From assembly GCA_902475025.1 (NCBI GenBank), contig CABRXX010000018.1:1-46026 (forward strand): a DNA stretch of 46,026 bases, read 5' to 3'. Both the position numbers and the translations under genes were made by a program. Under the pieces are notes generated by a model. It was given only the letters and a program-made list of their open reading frames with translations. It searched no databases and had not been told where the DNA came from. Positions 9,097-17,799 of this stretch are shown here, one piece after another. This DNA is from Merdiplasma sp905207905 (GTDB lineage Bacteria; Bacillota; Clostridia; Lachnospirales; Lachnospiraceae). Each line of letters opens with the position of its first letter. Position 1 is the stretch's first letter.

Positions 9097-11226
9097 CTAA
9101 CTTTCCCTGGCCGGCTCCAGCCCAGCCTTCTCTGCCCGCAGCACCACCGCAGAGGTGGGGGGCATATTCAAATATACTTCTCCCCGGATCACCGGATAAA
9201 TCTCCTGGTCTCTGGTAAAGCCGGAGGCATCGCTTAAGAAAATCCTGGTCATAGCCGCCTCCATAGGCACCTCCGCAGGCCATACTGCCACCGTCAGTTT
9301 CCGTTCCTCCCGGTTATTATTAAACACCACCACAATCTGCTCTCTGCGGTCAAACCTGCCATAGGCCAGACAGTTGTAATCGCAGGCCAGAAATTTCAGG
9401 GAACCAAATGCAAACACCGGATGCTCCTTATGAAGCCGGATCACATCCCGGTGAAATGCAAGAAGCTCCTGATTTTCTCCTCCCCAGGGATAAGTTCTCC
9501 GGTTATCCGGATCTGTAAAACCGCAGACGCCCGCCTCATCCCCATAATAGATGGTGGGGGCTCCCGGCCAGGTCATCTGCATCACCACTGCCTCCCGCAT
9601 CACCGCCGGATCTACCCCGTCGCTGGCTGCATCGTAATCAAAGTTCTGCATCCTCCCCACCTTATGATTCGTTCTGGTCAAAAATCTGGAGTGATCATGG
9701 TTGGACAATTCATTCATGGCCACCTGCAAAGAGGGCGCCATAAAACTGGCCATATGGTAGCGCATAGCGTCCCGGAAACAGTCTGCATTTCCCAGAAGAT
9801 GCTCCTGATAGCTGTCGCTGTGTTTCTCCATGCCGGTAAAAAACCAAGTGAGAGGCTCCATGAACGCATCATAGTTCATTACGGTATCCCACTCATCACC
9901 TCTTAGCCAGGAGGCAGGATCCCCGTAATGCTCTGCCAGAATCAGAGCCTCCGGATTGGCTTCTTTCACTGTCTTTCTAAATTCTTTCCAGAATTTGTGG
10001 TTGTACTCCTGGCTCAGTCCCAGATCCGCCGCCACATCTAATCTCCAGCCGTCTGCGTTGTAGGGCGGAGAAACCCATTTCCTGGCGATCTCCATGATAT
10101 ATTCTACCAGTTTGGGAGAATTTTCATAATTTAATTTCGGCAGTGTGTCGTGTCCCCACCAGCCCACATAAAAAGGATTGTAGGGCCATTCATGCTCATT
10201 GTTAAAATGAAAAAAGGTGCGATAGGGGCTGTCCCCTGACACATACGCTCCCTTCTCATAGCCAGGCTGATGCTCATAGATCCGTTCCCGGTCCATCCAC
10301 TTGTTAAAAGAACCGCAGTGGTTAAAAACACCGTCCAGAATCACCTTCATTCCCCGGCTGTGAATCTCCTCCACCAGAGTAATAAAAAGCTGATTGCTGG
10401 CATTTAAGTTTTCCTTTCTGGTAACCCGGTTGATATAGCGGCTGGCCTGTACATTTTCTTTCACCCAGTGAGGAAGGGTCTCTCCCTCATCCATCACGAT
10501 TTTTCCGATATGGGGATCAATATAATCGTAATCCTGAATATCGTATTTATGATTGGAGGGGGATACAAACAGAGGATTGAAATAGATCACCTCCACGCCT
10601 AGCTCCTGAAGGTAGTCCAGTTTTTTTCTCACGCCCTCCAGATCCCCTCCGTAAAACTGCCGCACATCCATAGGCGCCGGCCGCTGTCCCCAGTCTGTCA
10701 CCCGGTGGGTGCCGGTTCCAATATAAACATACTCATTCTCCAGAACGTCATTGTCCGGATCTCCATTGCAGAAACGATCCACATAAATCTGGTACATCAC
10801 AGCGCCCTTGGCCCAGGCCGGAGTTGAAAAACCCGGCTGGATACAGAAAGAATGGCTGTTGCTCAGATCCTTGGTCATACCCAGCTTATTATAGAAACAA
10901 TGGGCCTTTCCGCTTTTGATCTCAAAAAAGTACTGAAACGGCGCCTCGTTCACCTTAATCTTAATGGAATAATAATCAAATTCTTCTGTAGAGCGCTCCA
11001 GCTTCAGATGCTCCTTAATGGGGCCGCTGATCAAGTATACCTCATCCACATTATCCTTGGCTGTCCGAAAACGGATGGTCACCAGATCTTCCGGTTTTGG
11101 CTCCATGGGGCTTACATAATTTTCCGTTTCATCACAAAACAGAGCGTCCGCATTAAAAATCGGGCGCATCTGCAGAATATATTTTGCTGCTTTCAGAGAA
11201 TGCTCATAGCTCTTATTAAAATTCAT
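9097..11226 (-). CDS. GH13 alpha-glucan hydrolase (neopullulanase/cyclomaltodextrinase type)
   Basis: The 709-aa product has no signal peptide and therefore probably acts in the cytoplasm on imported malto-oligosaccharides, cyclodextrins or pullulan fragments. An N-terminal beta-sandwich domain (about residues 30-130) precedes the catalytic barrel, which starts near WAKGAVMYQIYVDRFCNGD. The four GH13 regions are visible: DGVFNHCG; GWRLDVAAD with nucleophile Asp397; LAEHYG with acid/base Glu432; and NELSNHDHSRF with Asp511. The WWGHDTLPKLNYE stretch is typical of neopullulanase-like members. A C-terminal beta domain follows. Which alpha-1,4 or alpha-1,6 linkage is preferred cannot be told from these motifs. 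The gene has its own promoter and sits apart from other sugar genes. Confidence 0.9.
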   Translation of the reverse strand: MNFNKSYEHSLKAAKYILQMRPIFNADALFCDETENYVSPMEPKPEDLVTIRFRTAKDNVDEVYLISGPIKEHLKLERSTEEFDYYSIKIKVNEAPFQYFFEIKSGKAHCFYNKLGMTKDLSNSHSFCIQPGFSTPAWAKGAVMYQIYVDRFCNGDPDNDVLENEYVYIGTGTHRVTDWGQRPAPMDVRQFYGGDLEGVRKKLDYLQELGVEVIYFNPLFVSPSNHKYDIQDYDYIDPHIGKIVMDEGETLPHWVKENVQASRYINRVTRKENLNASNQLFITLVEEIHSRGMKVILDGVFNHCGSFNKWMDRERIYEHQPGYEKGAYVSGDSPYRTFFHFNNEHEWPYNPFYVGWWGHDTLPKLNYENSPKLVEYIMEIARKWVSPPYNADGWRLDVAADLGLSQEYNHKFWKEFRKTVKEANPEALILAEHYGDPASWLRGDEWDTVMNYDAFMEPLTWFFTGMEKHSDSYQEHLLGNADCFRDAMRYHMASFMAPSLQVAMNELSNHDHSRFLTRTNHKVGRMQNFDYDAASDGVDPAVMREAVVMQMTWPGAPTIYYGDEAGVCGFTDPDNRRTYPWGGENQELLAFHRDVIRLHKEHPVFAFGSLKFLACDYNCLAYGRFDRREQIVVVFNNNREERKLTVAVWPAEVPMEAAMTRIFLSDASGFTRDQEIYPVIRGEVYLNMPPTSAVVLRAEKAGLEPARES

Positions 11227-11347
11227 TCAAACTCTCCTTCTCTGGACACTTTTATTGCCGCGTGATCTTTGATTCTGTTTCTAACCTTGAGCCTGGATCC
11301 TTTTTCTGTCCGCAGTCCCTCCACGCCGGACCGTCCCCTCAAAACAA

Positions 11348-11368
11348 AGCCGCTGCATACCGGCGGCT
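11348..11368 (-). terminator. Possible attenuator in the glycosidase leader
   Basis: On the minus strand AGCCGC (11368-11363) pairs with GCGGCT (11353-11348) and is followed by TTGTTTT. It lies between the promoter at 11389-11417 and the start codon at 11226. It could terminate leader transcripts conditionally. The six-pair stem is modest. Confidence 0.35.
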
Positions 11369-11388
11369 GGCTCCTGATGTCTATCTCT

Positions 11389-11417
11389 ATTTTATACTAT
11401 GCAGAGTCTTTCCACAA
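11389..11417 (-). promoter_or_regulatory. Promoter for the GH13 gene
   Basis: Minus-strand TTGTGG (11417-11412), a 17-bp spacer and TAAAAT (11394-11389) fit a sigma-A promoter. The resulting leader is about 155 nt long and includes the hairpin at 11348-11368. No clear catabolite-responsive element was seen. Confidence 0.5.
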
Positions 11418-11488
11418 GGATGATATCGAAATCTCTGACAGGTCATCCCTTGGCCGCAATGCGATCCTGCGGGGGATGTTGCACAACT

Positions 11489-11521
11489 AAAAAAAGACAG
11501 CCACGAACGCTGTCTTTTTTT
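11489..11521 (-). terminator. Bidirectional intrinsic terminator after ftsH
   Basis: GACAGC (11496-11501) and GCTGTC (11509-11514) form a perfect stem. A seven-base A-run precedes it and a seven-base T-run follows it, so it can work on both strands. It would end the leftward spoIIE-tilS-hpt-ftsH transcription before the GH13 gene. Confidence 0.8.
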
Positions 11522-11586
11522 GGAGAAGGTATTTCTCTTATGGGGTGTAGCAAAAACTATATAATGTATTGGGGGGTTTTACAGGT

Positions 11587-11623
11587 ATTATAATAGCATA
11601 AGTTCTCAAATAAGTCTGCACAA
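11587..11623 (-). promoter_or_regulatory. Promoter between ftsH and its terminator
   Basis: Minus-strand TTGTGC (11623-11618), a 17-bp spacer and TATGCT (11600-11595) resemble a sigma-A promoter, and a TATAAT also lies at 11592-11587. Only about 90-100 nt without an ORF separate it from the terminator at 11489-11521. It may therefore make a short non-coding RNA. Confidence 0.35.
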
Positions 11624-11685
11624 ACCTCACAAAATTTCATGTTTGTTTTTGTATATTACTACCAATAGTCTTTTGGTGGTTTTTA

Positions 11686-13494
11686 CTAAACCGCTGTAAA
11701 TAATGCTTCAAATTCCTCTCTGCTGATCTTCTCCTTTTGGATCAGCAATTCTGCACATCTGTGGAGTACCGTCTCATTGGCCTGGATCAGCTCTGTGGCT
11801 TTCTGATAGGCTTCATCGATGATTCGTTTTACCTCCTCATCAATCATACCTGCCACCTGCTCTCCGTAGGCCCTTGTATGAGCCAGATCCCTGCCGATAA
11901 AGACCTCGTCTCCATCCTGCTCGTAATTGATCAGGCCCAGTTTCTTAGACATACCGAATTTAGTCACCATAGCTCTTGCCAAACCTGTGGCCTGCTTAAT
12001 ATCCTGGGAAGCACCTGTGGTCACATCACCGATCTCCAGTTCCTCTGCCACCCGGCCTCCAAGGCTCACCACAATATTTTCAAACATCTGGTTTTTGGTG
12101 TTGAACATCTCATCCCGCTCCGGCAGAGGCATGGTGTAGCCTGCTGCTCCCCGGCCTGTGGGAATGATGGAAATGGTGTGTACCGGTCCAACGCTGGGCA
12201 GCAAGTGGAACAAAATGGCGTGGCCCGCCTCATGGTAAGCAGTGATACGCTTCTCCTTCTCAGAGATCACTCTGCTGTGCTTCTCTGCACCAATGCCTAC
12301 TTTCACAAAGGCTTTCTCAATATCCGCCTGGGTAATGTAACCCCTCTGCTGTTTGGCTGCCATAATGGCCGCTTCGTTCATCAAATTCTCCAGATCTGCC
12401 CCGGTAAACCCTGCCGTGGTTCTGGCCGTCTCGCTTAAATTCACATCATCTCCCAGCGGCTTCCCATTGGCATGAACCTTCAGAATCTCTTCCCGTCCCT
12501 TGATGTCCGGGCGCCCCACTGCCACCTGGCGGTCAAAACGGCCGGGACGTAAAATAGCAGGATCCAGAATATCCACCCGGTTGGTGGCCGCCATAACGAT
12601 AATTCCCTGGTTTACTCCAAATCCATCCATTTCCACCAGAAGCTGATTCAGCGTCTGCTCCCGCTCATCATGGCCTCCGCCCATGCCGGTGCCTCTCCGT
12701 CTGGCTACCGCATCAATCTCATCAATAAAAATAATGCAGGGCTGATGCCGTTTGGCATCTTCAAAAAGATCCCGAACCCGGGACGCCCCCACGCCCACAA
12801 ACATTTCCACAAAGTCCGAACCGGAAATGCTGAAAAACGGAACGCCCGCCTCCCCTGCCACAGCCTTTGCCAGCAAAGTTTTACCGGTTCCGGGAGGGCC
12901 TACCAAAATCACACCTTTCGGGATCCTGGCTCCCACCTTCAAAAACTTATCCGGCTCCTTCAAAAATTCTACCAGCTCCTGAAGATCTTCTTTCTCCTCC
13001 TGGAGTCCTGCCACATCTTTAAACAGTACCCGCTTGGAATCCGGTGTAATCATCCGCGCCCGGCTCTTTCCGAAATTCATCATCCGGCTGTTTCCGCCCC
13101 CCTGCCGATTCATCATGGCAAAGAAAAACATCAGCAGCGCTCCCATCAGAAGGATCGGAAGGATCGTGGTAAGAAAAATACTGTCTTTCTCCACATCCCG
13201 CACCATCACAGGAACCTCATAGTTCTCCAGCATCTCCTGCGCTGCAATCACATCGGAAACAATCACCATGCTCATAGAGCCGTCCGTTTCCAAAACCTGC
13301 AAAGAGCCCGTAGGAGCCTCCTGGTTCTGAATCACCTCTACGCTGGCCACCTGGTTTTCTTCCAGCATCTTCTGAAATTCTTTGTAGGTAATGTCCGATC
13401 GGTTCATAAAGCTGTTTTTCAGGCTGAACACCAGCATTACAAACATCAGACCCGCCAAAAGATAAAAACCAAAGCCTCTTGTATTTTTGTTCAA
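11686..13494 (-). CDS. ftsH: ATP-dependent zinc metalloprotease FtsH
   Basis: FtsH is a hexameric membrane AAA protease that degrades misfolded and regulatory membrane or cytosolic proteins. The 602-aa product has two membrane segments (about residues 8-25 and 107-128) flanking the small extracytoplasmic domain. The AAA module has Walker A GPPGTGKT near 197, Walker B IIFIDEID and ATNR, and the zinc site HEAGH lies near 420. The start was set at the TTG at 13494. It follows GGAAGGAG by 11 bases and gives the usual MNKNTRG beginning, whereas the longer frame to 13590 runs back into hpt. It follows hpt by 28 bp, the conserved Firmicutes order tilS-hpt-ftsH. Confidence 0.95.
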   Translation of the reverse strand: MNKNTRGFGFYLLAGLMFVMLVFSLKNSFMNRSDITYKEFQKMLEENQVASVEVIQNQEAPTGSLQVLETDGSMSMVIVSDVIAAQEMLENYEVPVMVRDVEKDSIFLTTILPILLMGALLMFFFAMMNRQGGGNSRMMNFGKSRARMITPDSKRVLFKDVAGLQEEKEDLQELVEFLKEPDKFLKVGARIPKGVILVGPPGTGKTLLAKAVAGEAGVPFFSISGSDFVEMFVGVGASRVRDLFEDAKRHQPCIIFIDEIDAVARRRGTGMGGGHDEREQTLNQLLVEMDGFGVNQGIIVMAATNRVDILDPAILRPGRFDRQVAVGRPDIKGREEILKVHANGKPLGDDVNLSETARTTAGFTGADLENLMNEAAIMAAKQQRGYITQADIEKAFVKVGIGAEKHSRVISEKEKRITAYHEAGHAILFHLLPSVGPVHTISIIPTGRGAAGYTMPLPERDEMFNTKNQMFENIVVSLGGRVAEELEIGDVTTGASQDIKQATGLARAMVTKFGMSKKLGLINYEQDGDEVFIGRDLAHTRAYGEQVAGMIDEEVKRIIDEAYQKATELIQANETVLHRCAELLIQKEKISREEFEALFTAV

Positions 13495-13522
13495 TTTTCT
13501 GTTAACTCCTTCCGTCTCGTCA

Positions 13523-14050
13523 TTATTCCTCAAAAGACACCACGCCGATATAGGGCAGGTTCCGATACTTCTGAGCATAGTCCAGTCCATAACCCACTAC
13601 AAATTCATCCGGGATCTCAAATCCGGTATAATCCACCTTCACATCTTTCACTCTTCGATCCGGCTTATCCAACAGGGTACACAGCCGCAGGCTGGCAGGC
13701 TTTCTGCTTCCCAGATTTTCCAAAAGATAGCTTAAAGTGCGGCCGGAATCAATGATATCTTCGATCACCAGCACATCTTTTCCCTCCAGCGGCTCATCCA
13801 GATCCTTCACCAGACGCACCACTCCGCTGGATTTGGTATCGTCCCCATAACTGCTCACAGACATAAAATCCATGGTCACTGGAACTGTGATTCTCTTTGC
13901 CAATTCACAGGTGAAAAACACACTGCCCTTTAAGATGCACACCAAATGAACGGAACGCCCCTTATAATCTTCACTGATCTGCTTTCCCAAAGCTGCGATC
14001 CTCGTCTCCACTTCCTGTTCTGAAATCATTACCCGGATATTCTCTTTCAT
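13523..14050 (-). CDS. hpt: Hypoxanthine phosphoribosyltransferase
   Basis: Hpt salvages hypoxanthine, and usually guanine, to IMP or GMP with PRPP. The 175-aa protein shows the PRPP-binding motif VLVIEDIIDSGRTL, the LKGSVFF loop, the flexible SSYGDDTKSSG loop and the C-terminal DEFVVGYGLDY base-binding motif. The ATG at 14050 overlaps the tilS stop as ATGA and follows GGAGG, so the longer upstream frame (to 14140) is not used. In B. subtilis this gene is fixed between tilS and ftsH, as here. Confidence 0.95.
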   Translation of the reverse strand: MKENIRVMISEQEVETRIAALGKQISEDYKGRSVHLVCILKGSVFFTCELAKRITVPVTMDFMSVSSYGDDTKSSGVVRLVKDLDEPLEGKDVLVIEDIIDSGRTLSYLLENLGSRKPASLRLCTLLDKPDRRVKDVKVDYTGFEIPDEFVVGYGLDYAQKYRNLPYIGVVSFEE

Positions 14051-15621
14051 GGCTCTTCCTCCACTATCTGTATTTTTACTATTTTCTCTGTGTCCTCTGT
14101 AACCCTGGCATCCCAGCTTAGGCGGTATCCCACCACCCACAAAATATGGGAACCGGAAGCCACCAGCAGAATCTGATCCCGCTGCTCCCTGGGAATCTTC
14201 TCATCAATAAAATAGTCCTTAAGCTTTTTTCTGCCTCCCTGGGCATTGATAATAAGATAGTCCCCTGTTCTTCTGGTTCTTACACATAGAATATGGCTTA
14301 TTGTATCATACGCCAGCCATTTCGTATACTTTTTTTCAGGAAATCCCTGGATATTTTCCAAATGCGCTTCGTAGGAGAGGAAAATTTTCCAGTTCTTCCA
14401 GTGATAGACGCCGCTCTCAGGCAATTCCACCGTCCTCTCAGAAGCCTCCTGCTCCTCCCGCGCTTCCCTTTTGCATTTCTTTTCTTTCCGCCCAAGCACC
14501 AGCTCCTCATACTGCCTGAGCGCCAAAAGGCCGCCCGGCAGATCCAGCCTTCTTCCCGCAGGCTTTCTTGCCAGCTCCTTCAGAGCCTCAAGATGTACCG
14601 TTCCAAAATCCTTCAGCCCCCCTAAGCCCTGGGCCTTCTCAATGGCCATCTGCAGCACATACTCTTGTAAGATCTCCTCTGCAGCCAAAAATTCCGGAAG
14701 AAACAGTCTCACTTCCCTTGTTTGCAGGCTATCTGGGCTCTGGCCCACGGGCTTTTGCGGGAACTGGCCCTCACTCCCCCCCATTGCTTCCGTTCTGCAA
14801 AGACTCCCTCCAGACGCTTCTTTCTTCTTTCCGGTTCCCCGGATACAGCGCAAAAACAGATTTTCCGCCTGTTTCTGAATATATTCCTCAGTCCTTTGCA
14901 GGCACTTGGCGCTGGCTGCCATATGGGAAACAGCCTCTTTATTCACCTGGCTGGTCAGCCACGGAAAGGCCACCAGCCGAAGCCGGTTTCTGGTATACTC
15001 CAGCTCCCGGTTGGTCTGGTCTGTGCAGTATTTAATCTTCTGTTCCATAAGCCACTGCTCAATCTCTTCTCTCGAGGTATCCAGCAGGGGGCGGATGATT
15101 TGTCCCCGCACAGGCCGCATACCGCACAGGCCGCGCAGGCCGCTGCCTCTGGCCAGATTCATCAAAACCGTCTCCGCCTGATCATTCTGGTTGTGAGCCA
15201 CTGCGATCTTGATCTGTTCTGCGCTAAGCCCCCTCTTTGCAGCCAGCTCCCGTCCTGTCTGTCGGAACGTTTCATATCTTAAATACCTGGCCGCCTCTTC
15301 CAGACTCTCTTTTTTCTCCCAGGCTCTGGCCTTTGCATCCACAGAACAGATTCTGCAGTCGACCTGCCATTCCCTACACAGATTTTCCACAAAAGAAGCG
15401 TCCCGCAGACTCTCCTGGCCCCGGATTCCATGTTCCACATGGACTGCCGTCAGAGAAAAATCCAGTCTGGCTCTACTCTCTGTCAGCATTGCCAGCAGGC
15501 AGACCGAATCGGCTCCTCCGGAAATCCCAGCCACCACCAGATCCCCGGGGACGATCATCTTCTGTTCGCTCATTCTGTCAATCATCTGCTCCAAAAACGG
15601 ATCCTTCTTCTCCTGCATCAT
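14047..15621 (-). CDS. tilS: tRNA(Ile)-lysidine synthetase
   Basis: TilS modifies C34 of the minor tRNA-Ile to lysidine so that it reads AUA. It is an essential ATP-dependent enzyme. The N-terminal PP-loop SGGADS lies at residues 34-39, followed by HVEHGIRG, AHNQNDQAETVLMNLARGSGL and RPLLDTSREEI. The 524-aa length includes a low-complexity Gly/Ser/Lys insert around residues 260-305 before the C-terminal domain. The start chosen is the ATG at 15621, which has AGGAG seven bases upstream. The in-frame extension to 15699 has no TilS-like sequence and falls in a structured spacer. Confidence 0.93.
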   Translation of the reverse strand: MMQEKKDPFLEQMIDRMSEQKMIVPGDLVVAGISGGADSVCLLAMLTESRARLDFSLTAVHVEHGIRGQESLRDASFVENLCREWQVDCRICSVDAKARAWEKKESLEEAARYLRYETFRQTGRELAAKRGLSAEQIKIAVAHNQNDQAETVLMNLARGSGLRGLCGMRPVRGQIIRPLLDTSREEIEQWLMEQKIKYCTDQTNRELEYTRNRLRLVAFPWLTSQVNKEAVSHMAASAKCLQRTEEYIQKQAENLFLRCIRGTGKKKEASGGSLCRTEAMGGSEGQFPQKPVGQSPDSLQTREVRLFLPEFLAAEEILQEYVLQMAIEKAQGLGGLKDFGTVHLEALKELARKPAGRRLDLPGGLLALRQYEELVLGRKEKKCKREAREEQEASERTVELPESGVYHWKNWKIFLSYEAHLENIQGFPEKKYTKWLAYDTISHILCVRTRRTGDYLIINAQGGRKKLKDYFIDEKIPREQRDQILLVASGSHILWVVGYRLSWDARVTEDTEKIVKIQIVEEEP

Positions 15622-15642
15622 TCTGTATCTCCTGCACTTTTC

Positions 15643-15744
15643 GCAGAGGCTGTCCGCTCCATGGTTTGTGAAGCGGTTCGCAAAGCCGATTCGCTTCATG
15701 CTCCTAAAATGCTTCCAAAAACTGCCTCGCTTCGGCGCCTCTGC
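15643..15744 (-). other. Structured spacer between spoIIE and tilS
   Basis: GCAGAGGC (15643-15650) is perfectly complementary to GCCTCTGC (15737-15744), and the two can close a long loop. Inside, GAAGCG (15670-15675) pairs with CGCTTC (15692-15697). No known RNA family or tRNA was recognised. B. subtilis has tRNA genes near this locus, but none is visible here. Confidence 0.35.
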
Positions 15745-15761
15745 TTTTTTCTTTCATACGG

Positions 15762-17246
15762 TTACTTTTTCCAGATCTGTCCCACCAACACGGTCATATC
15801 ATCCCTCACATGAAATTTCTGGCGGATCAGCACTTGCTCCAAAATCCTCCTGGCATACTCTTTTGCATTGCTGGTGCCTGTCCTTAAGATCAGCTCCCGA
15901 AGCACATCCTCCCGAACCTCGTCCTCCAAAGCATCCGCCACTCCGTCTGTCATCATAATAATGGTATCCCCGGACTCCAGCTGTCTCTCTGCCGACTCAT
16001 AGTCTGCTCCCTGCATCAGCCCGGCGGGAAGAGCTCTGCAGGAAATCACCTCCAGCTCCTCTCCCCTCTTCACATATGTGGCGCAGGCTCCGGCCTTTAC
16101 CATATTGCAGGTTCCACTATATAAATCTACCATGCACAAATCAATAGTGGAAAAAATTCTCATATGATCCTGAAGCACCATGGAGGAATTGATCATCCGC
16201 ATGGCGGTATCCCGGGAAAATCCTGCATCCAGAAACTGTTCCAGAAGCTCGATTACCTTCTCGCTCTCCCTGCAGGCCTCCACACCCGTTCCCATACCGT
16301 CCGCAAGGCTCATGATCAGCTGTCCGCAGTCCCCCTGCCAGAAGGTAAAATTATCCCCGGATACCAATTCCCCTTCCTTAGTCATCCTGGCAATGCCGCA
16401 GAACATCTGAAAACAGGTGTCTGTCACATAATGAAAAGTATCATACTCTCCCCGCACCGTAAGGCGGCAGTCTCTGGCGGGAATCATGGCCTGTCCCATC
16501 ACCTGGGTCATGATCTCACCCAGATCTCTGGCCTGAATACAATTTCCATCCCGGATACGCATGGTTACATACAGCTCCGGCCGCTCTTCCTCTCTGCAGA
16601 ATACCCAGGCATTCTGACACTGGATCTTTTCGTAGCGCAGTTCTTTCTCCAGCTGATGGAACTCCTTTTCTTTCAGCCCCCGGATCTGATAGATTCGCTC
16701 TGCCATCTGCTTTAACAGCTCCGCCGTATCCTGGATCTGTTCTCCCGCAGCCGCCCGCTGCTCCAGCATCCGGTTGTTCCACATCAGGTTTACCCGTTCT
16801 TTCAAAAATACATCCTGAAGATCCTGCAGGTACTGACTCCCCCTGCAGCACACCCTGGAAAAATCCTTCAGCTCCTCGGGAACAGCAGCCTCTCCTTCTT
16901 CCATAGCCTTCAGGCCTCTGTAGGTGCGGCGGCACACTTCATAATAATTATCCCCCCAGCACTCCTCCTGACAGGAACACTGGGTGCACTGCCGATCCCG
17001 AAGCTGCTGGAAAATATGTTCCATTTCCTCATCTCCAAGCCGCTCCCTCTTTTTGGGCATCCCCTGATAACTCTCCGCCAGACGGTAAAAGGCTTCTGCA
17101 TACCGCTCCACGTATTCTCTTCCAGGCCCCAGGGAAACTCCCGCCGGTTCCTGTTCCTTTCCAATCCCCCCCAGCAAAAAACGTCCCAGCTCCAAAAGCA
17201 TCCAAAAACCGCTGGCAATCAATGATGCTGCTATAAACTGTACCAT
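15762..17246 (-). CDS. spoIIE: SpoIIE-family PP2C phosphatase, short single-TM form
   Basis: SpoIIE dephosphorylates SpoIIAA-P to release sigma-F in the forespore. The C-terminal PPM domain is clear: SGDNFTF, SLADGMGTG with the metal aspartate near 315, FSTIDLCMVDL, and MMTDGVADALED near 434. A cysteine cluster (CTQCSCQEECW) precedes a coiled-coil-like linker, as in SpoIIE proteins. The 494-aa product has one N-terminal membrane segment (about residues 3-24). The B. subtilis protein is 827 aa with ten segments. The ATG at 17246 follows GGAGGGG by five bases. Upstream ATGs lie at or before the promoter -10 box, so the short length is real unless the promoter is wrong. The position between divIC and tilS supports the assignment. 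Confidence 0.88.
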   Translation of the reverse strand: MVQFIAASLIASGFWMLLELGRFLLGGIGKEQEPAGVSLGPGREYVERYAEAFYRLAESYQGMPKKRERLGDEEMEHIFQQLRDRQCTQCSCQEECWGDNYYEVCRRTYRGLKAMEEGEAAVPEELKDFSRVCCRGSQYLQDLQDVFLKERVNLMWNNRMLEQRAAAGEQIQDTAELLKQMAERIYQIRGLKEKEFHQLEKELRYEKIQCQNAWVFCREEERPELYVTMRIRDGNCIQARDLGEIMTQVMGQAMIPARDCRLTVRGEYDTFHYVTDTCFQMFCGIARMTKEGELVSGDNFTFWQGDCGQLIMSLADGMGTGVEACRESEKVIELLEQFLDAGFSRDTAMRMINSSMVLQDHMRIFSTIDLCMVDLYSGTCNMVKAGACATYVKRGEELEVISCRALPAGLMQGADYESAERQLESGDTIIMMTDGVADALEDEVREDVLRELILRTGTSNAKEYARRILEQVLIRQKFHVRDDMTVLVGQIWKK

Positions 17247-17277
17247 ATCTACCCCTCCCCGGAAAATCTCACTGTCC

Positions 17278-17343
17278 ATTATAGATTTTCCCAGGGAAAG
17301 ATTCTGTCGAATGGTCAAAGAAATACCAGGAAATTTTTCGACA
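17278..17343 (-). promoter_or_regulatory. Spo0A-type promoter with two 0A boxes before spoIIE
   Basis: On the minus strand a TATAAT (17283-17278) lies 21 bp from a -35-like TCGACA (17310-17305). The 21-22 bp spacing is that of Spo0A~P-activated sigma-A promoters such as spoIIE and spoIIG of B. subtilis. A 0A box (TGTCGAA, 17305-17311 read on the plus strand) overlaps the -35. A second one (TGTCGAA on the minus strand, 17343-17337) sits 32 bp further upstream in the opposite orientation. The predicted transcript starts about 25 nt before the spoIIE ATG. Confidence 0.75.
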
Positions 17344-17384
17344 TGGCAAACCATGAAAAAAAGGCCTGGACAGCTTAGGTTCTC

Positions 17385-17472
17385 AGGTATCCCCTCGACT
17401 GTTCCCGCCAAAAACAAAACTGTTTTCCACAGAAAACACACCGAAAATCCACCAGTATCCCTATGCTGCCGC
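17385..17472. repeat. Intergenic repeat, copy B (partial)
   Basis: The right part (17431-17453, including ACACCGAAAATCCACC) is nearly identical over about 23 bases to the right arm of the palindromic element at 25614-25727. A short hairpin GTTTTC/GAAAAC (17422-17437) sits where that element has its central hairpin. The other arm is diverged. Confidence 0.45.
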
Positions 17473-17493
17473 AGCCTTCTCTTTTTCTATCCG

Positions 17494-17799
17494 TCACTGT
17501 GCAGAGCGGAAAATGATCTCATCCTCATAGACCAGTCCGAATTTTTCTCTGGCCACCATCTCTATATACTCCTTTGACTGAACGTACTCCGGAAGCTTCT
17601 CCAGCTCCTGGGCTCTGGCCTCCTCCACGTCAATCTGATCCTGCAGCTGTTGGATCTGCTCTCCGTACGCTACATTTTTGGCCTCTAATTTATGACTCTG
17701 AAACAGCAATGTGGACAGTAACACCGCCACCACCAGGGCAATACCTGCCATTCCCGCACGATTCCCATTGCTGGCACGTCTCTTATTTCGCTTTGCCAT
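17494..17799 (-). CDS. divIC: Septum formation initiator DivIC/FtsB
   Basis: This small bitopic membrane protein belongs to the FtsL-DivIB-DivIC divisome complex. The 101-aa product has a basic cytoplasmic N-terminus, one membrane segment (about residues 17-33), and an extracytoplasmic coiled coil (QIQQLQDQIDVEEARAQELE). The family motif YIEMVAREKFGLVYEDEIIF follows. The gene overlaps the end of yabQ by 17 bp. The yabP-yabQ-divIC order matches B. subtilis. The S1-domain gene yabR that follows there is missing here. Confidence 0.9.
   Translation of the reverse strand: MAKRNKRRASNGNRAGMAGIALVVAVLLSTLLFQSHKLEAKNVAYGEQIQQLQDQIDVEEARAQELEKLPEYVQSKEYIEMVAREKFGLVYEDEIIFRSAQ

Noticed and set aside
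15622..15699. N-terminal extension of tilS to 15699
   Set aside because: The added residues do not resemble TilS, the ATG at 15621 has a well-spaced AGGAG, and the region folds as a spacer.
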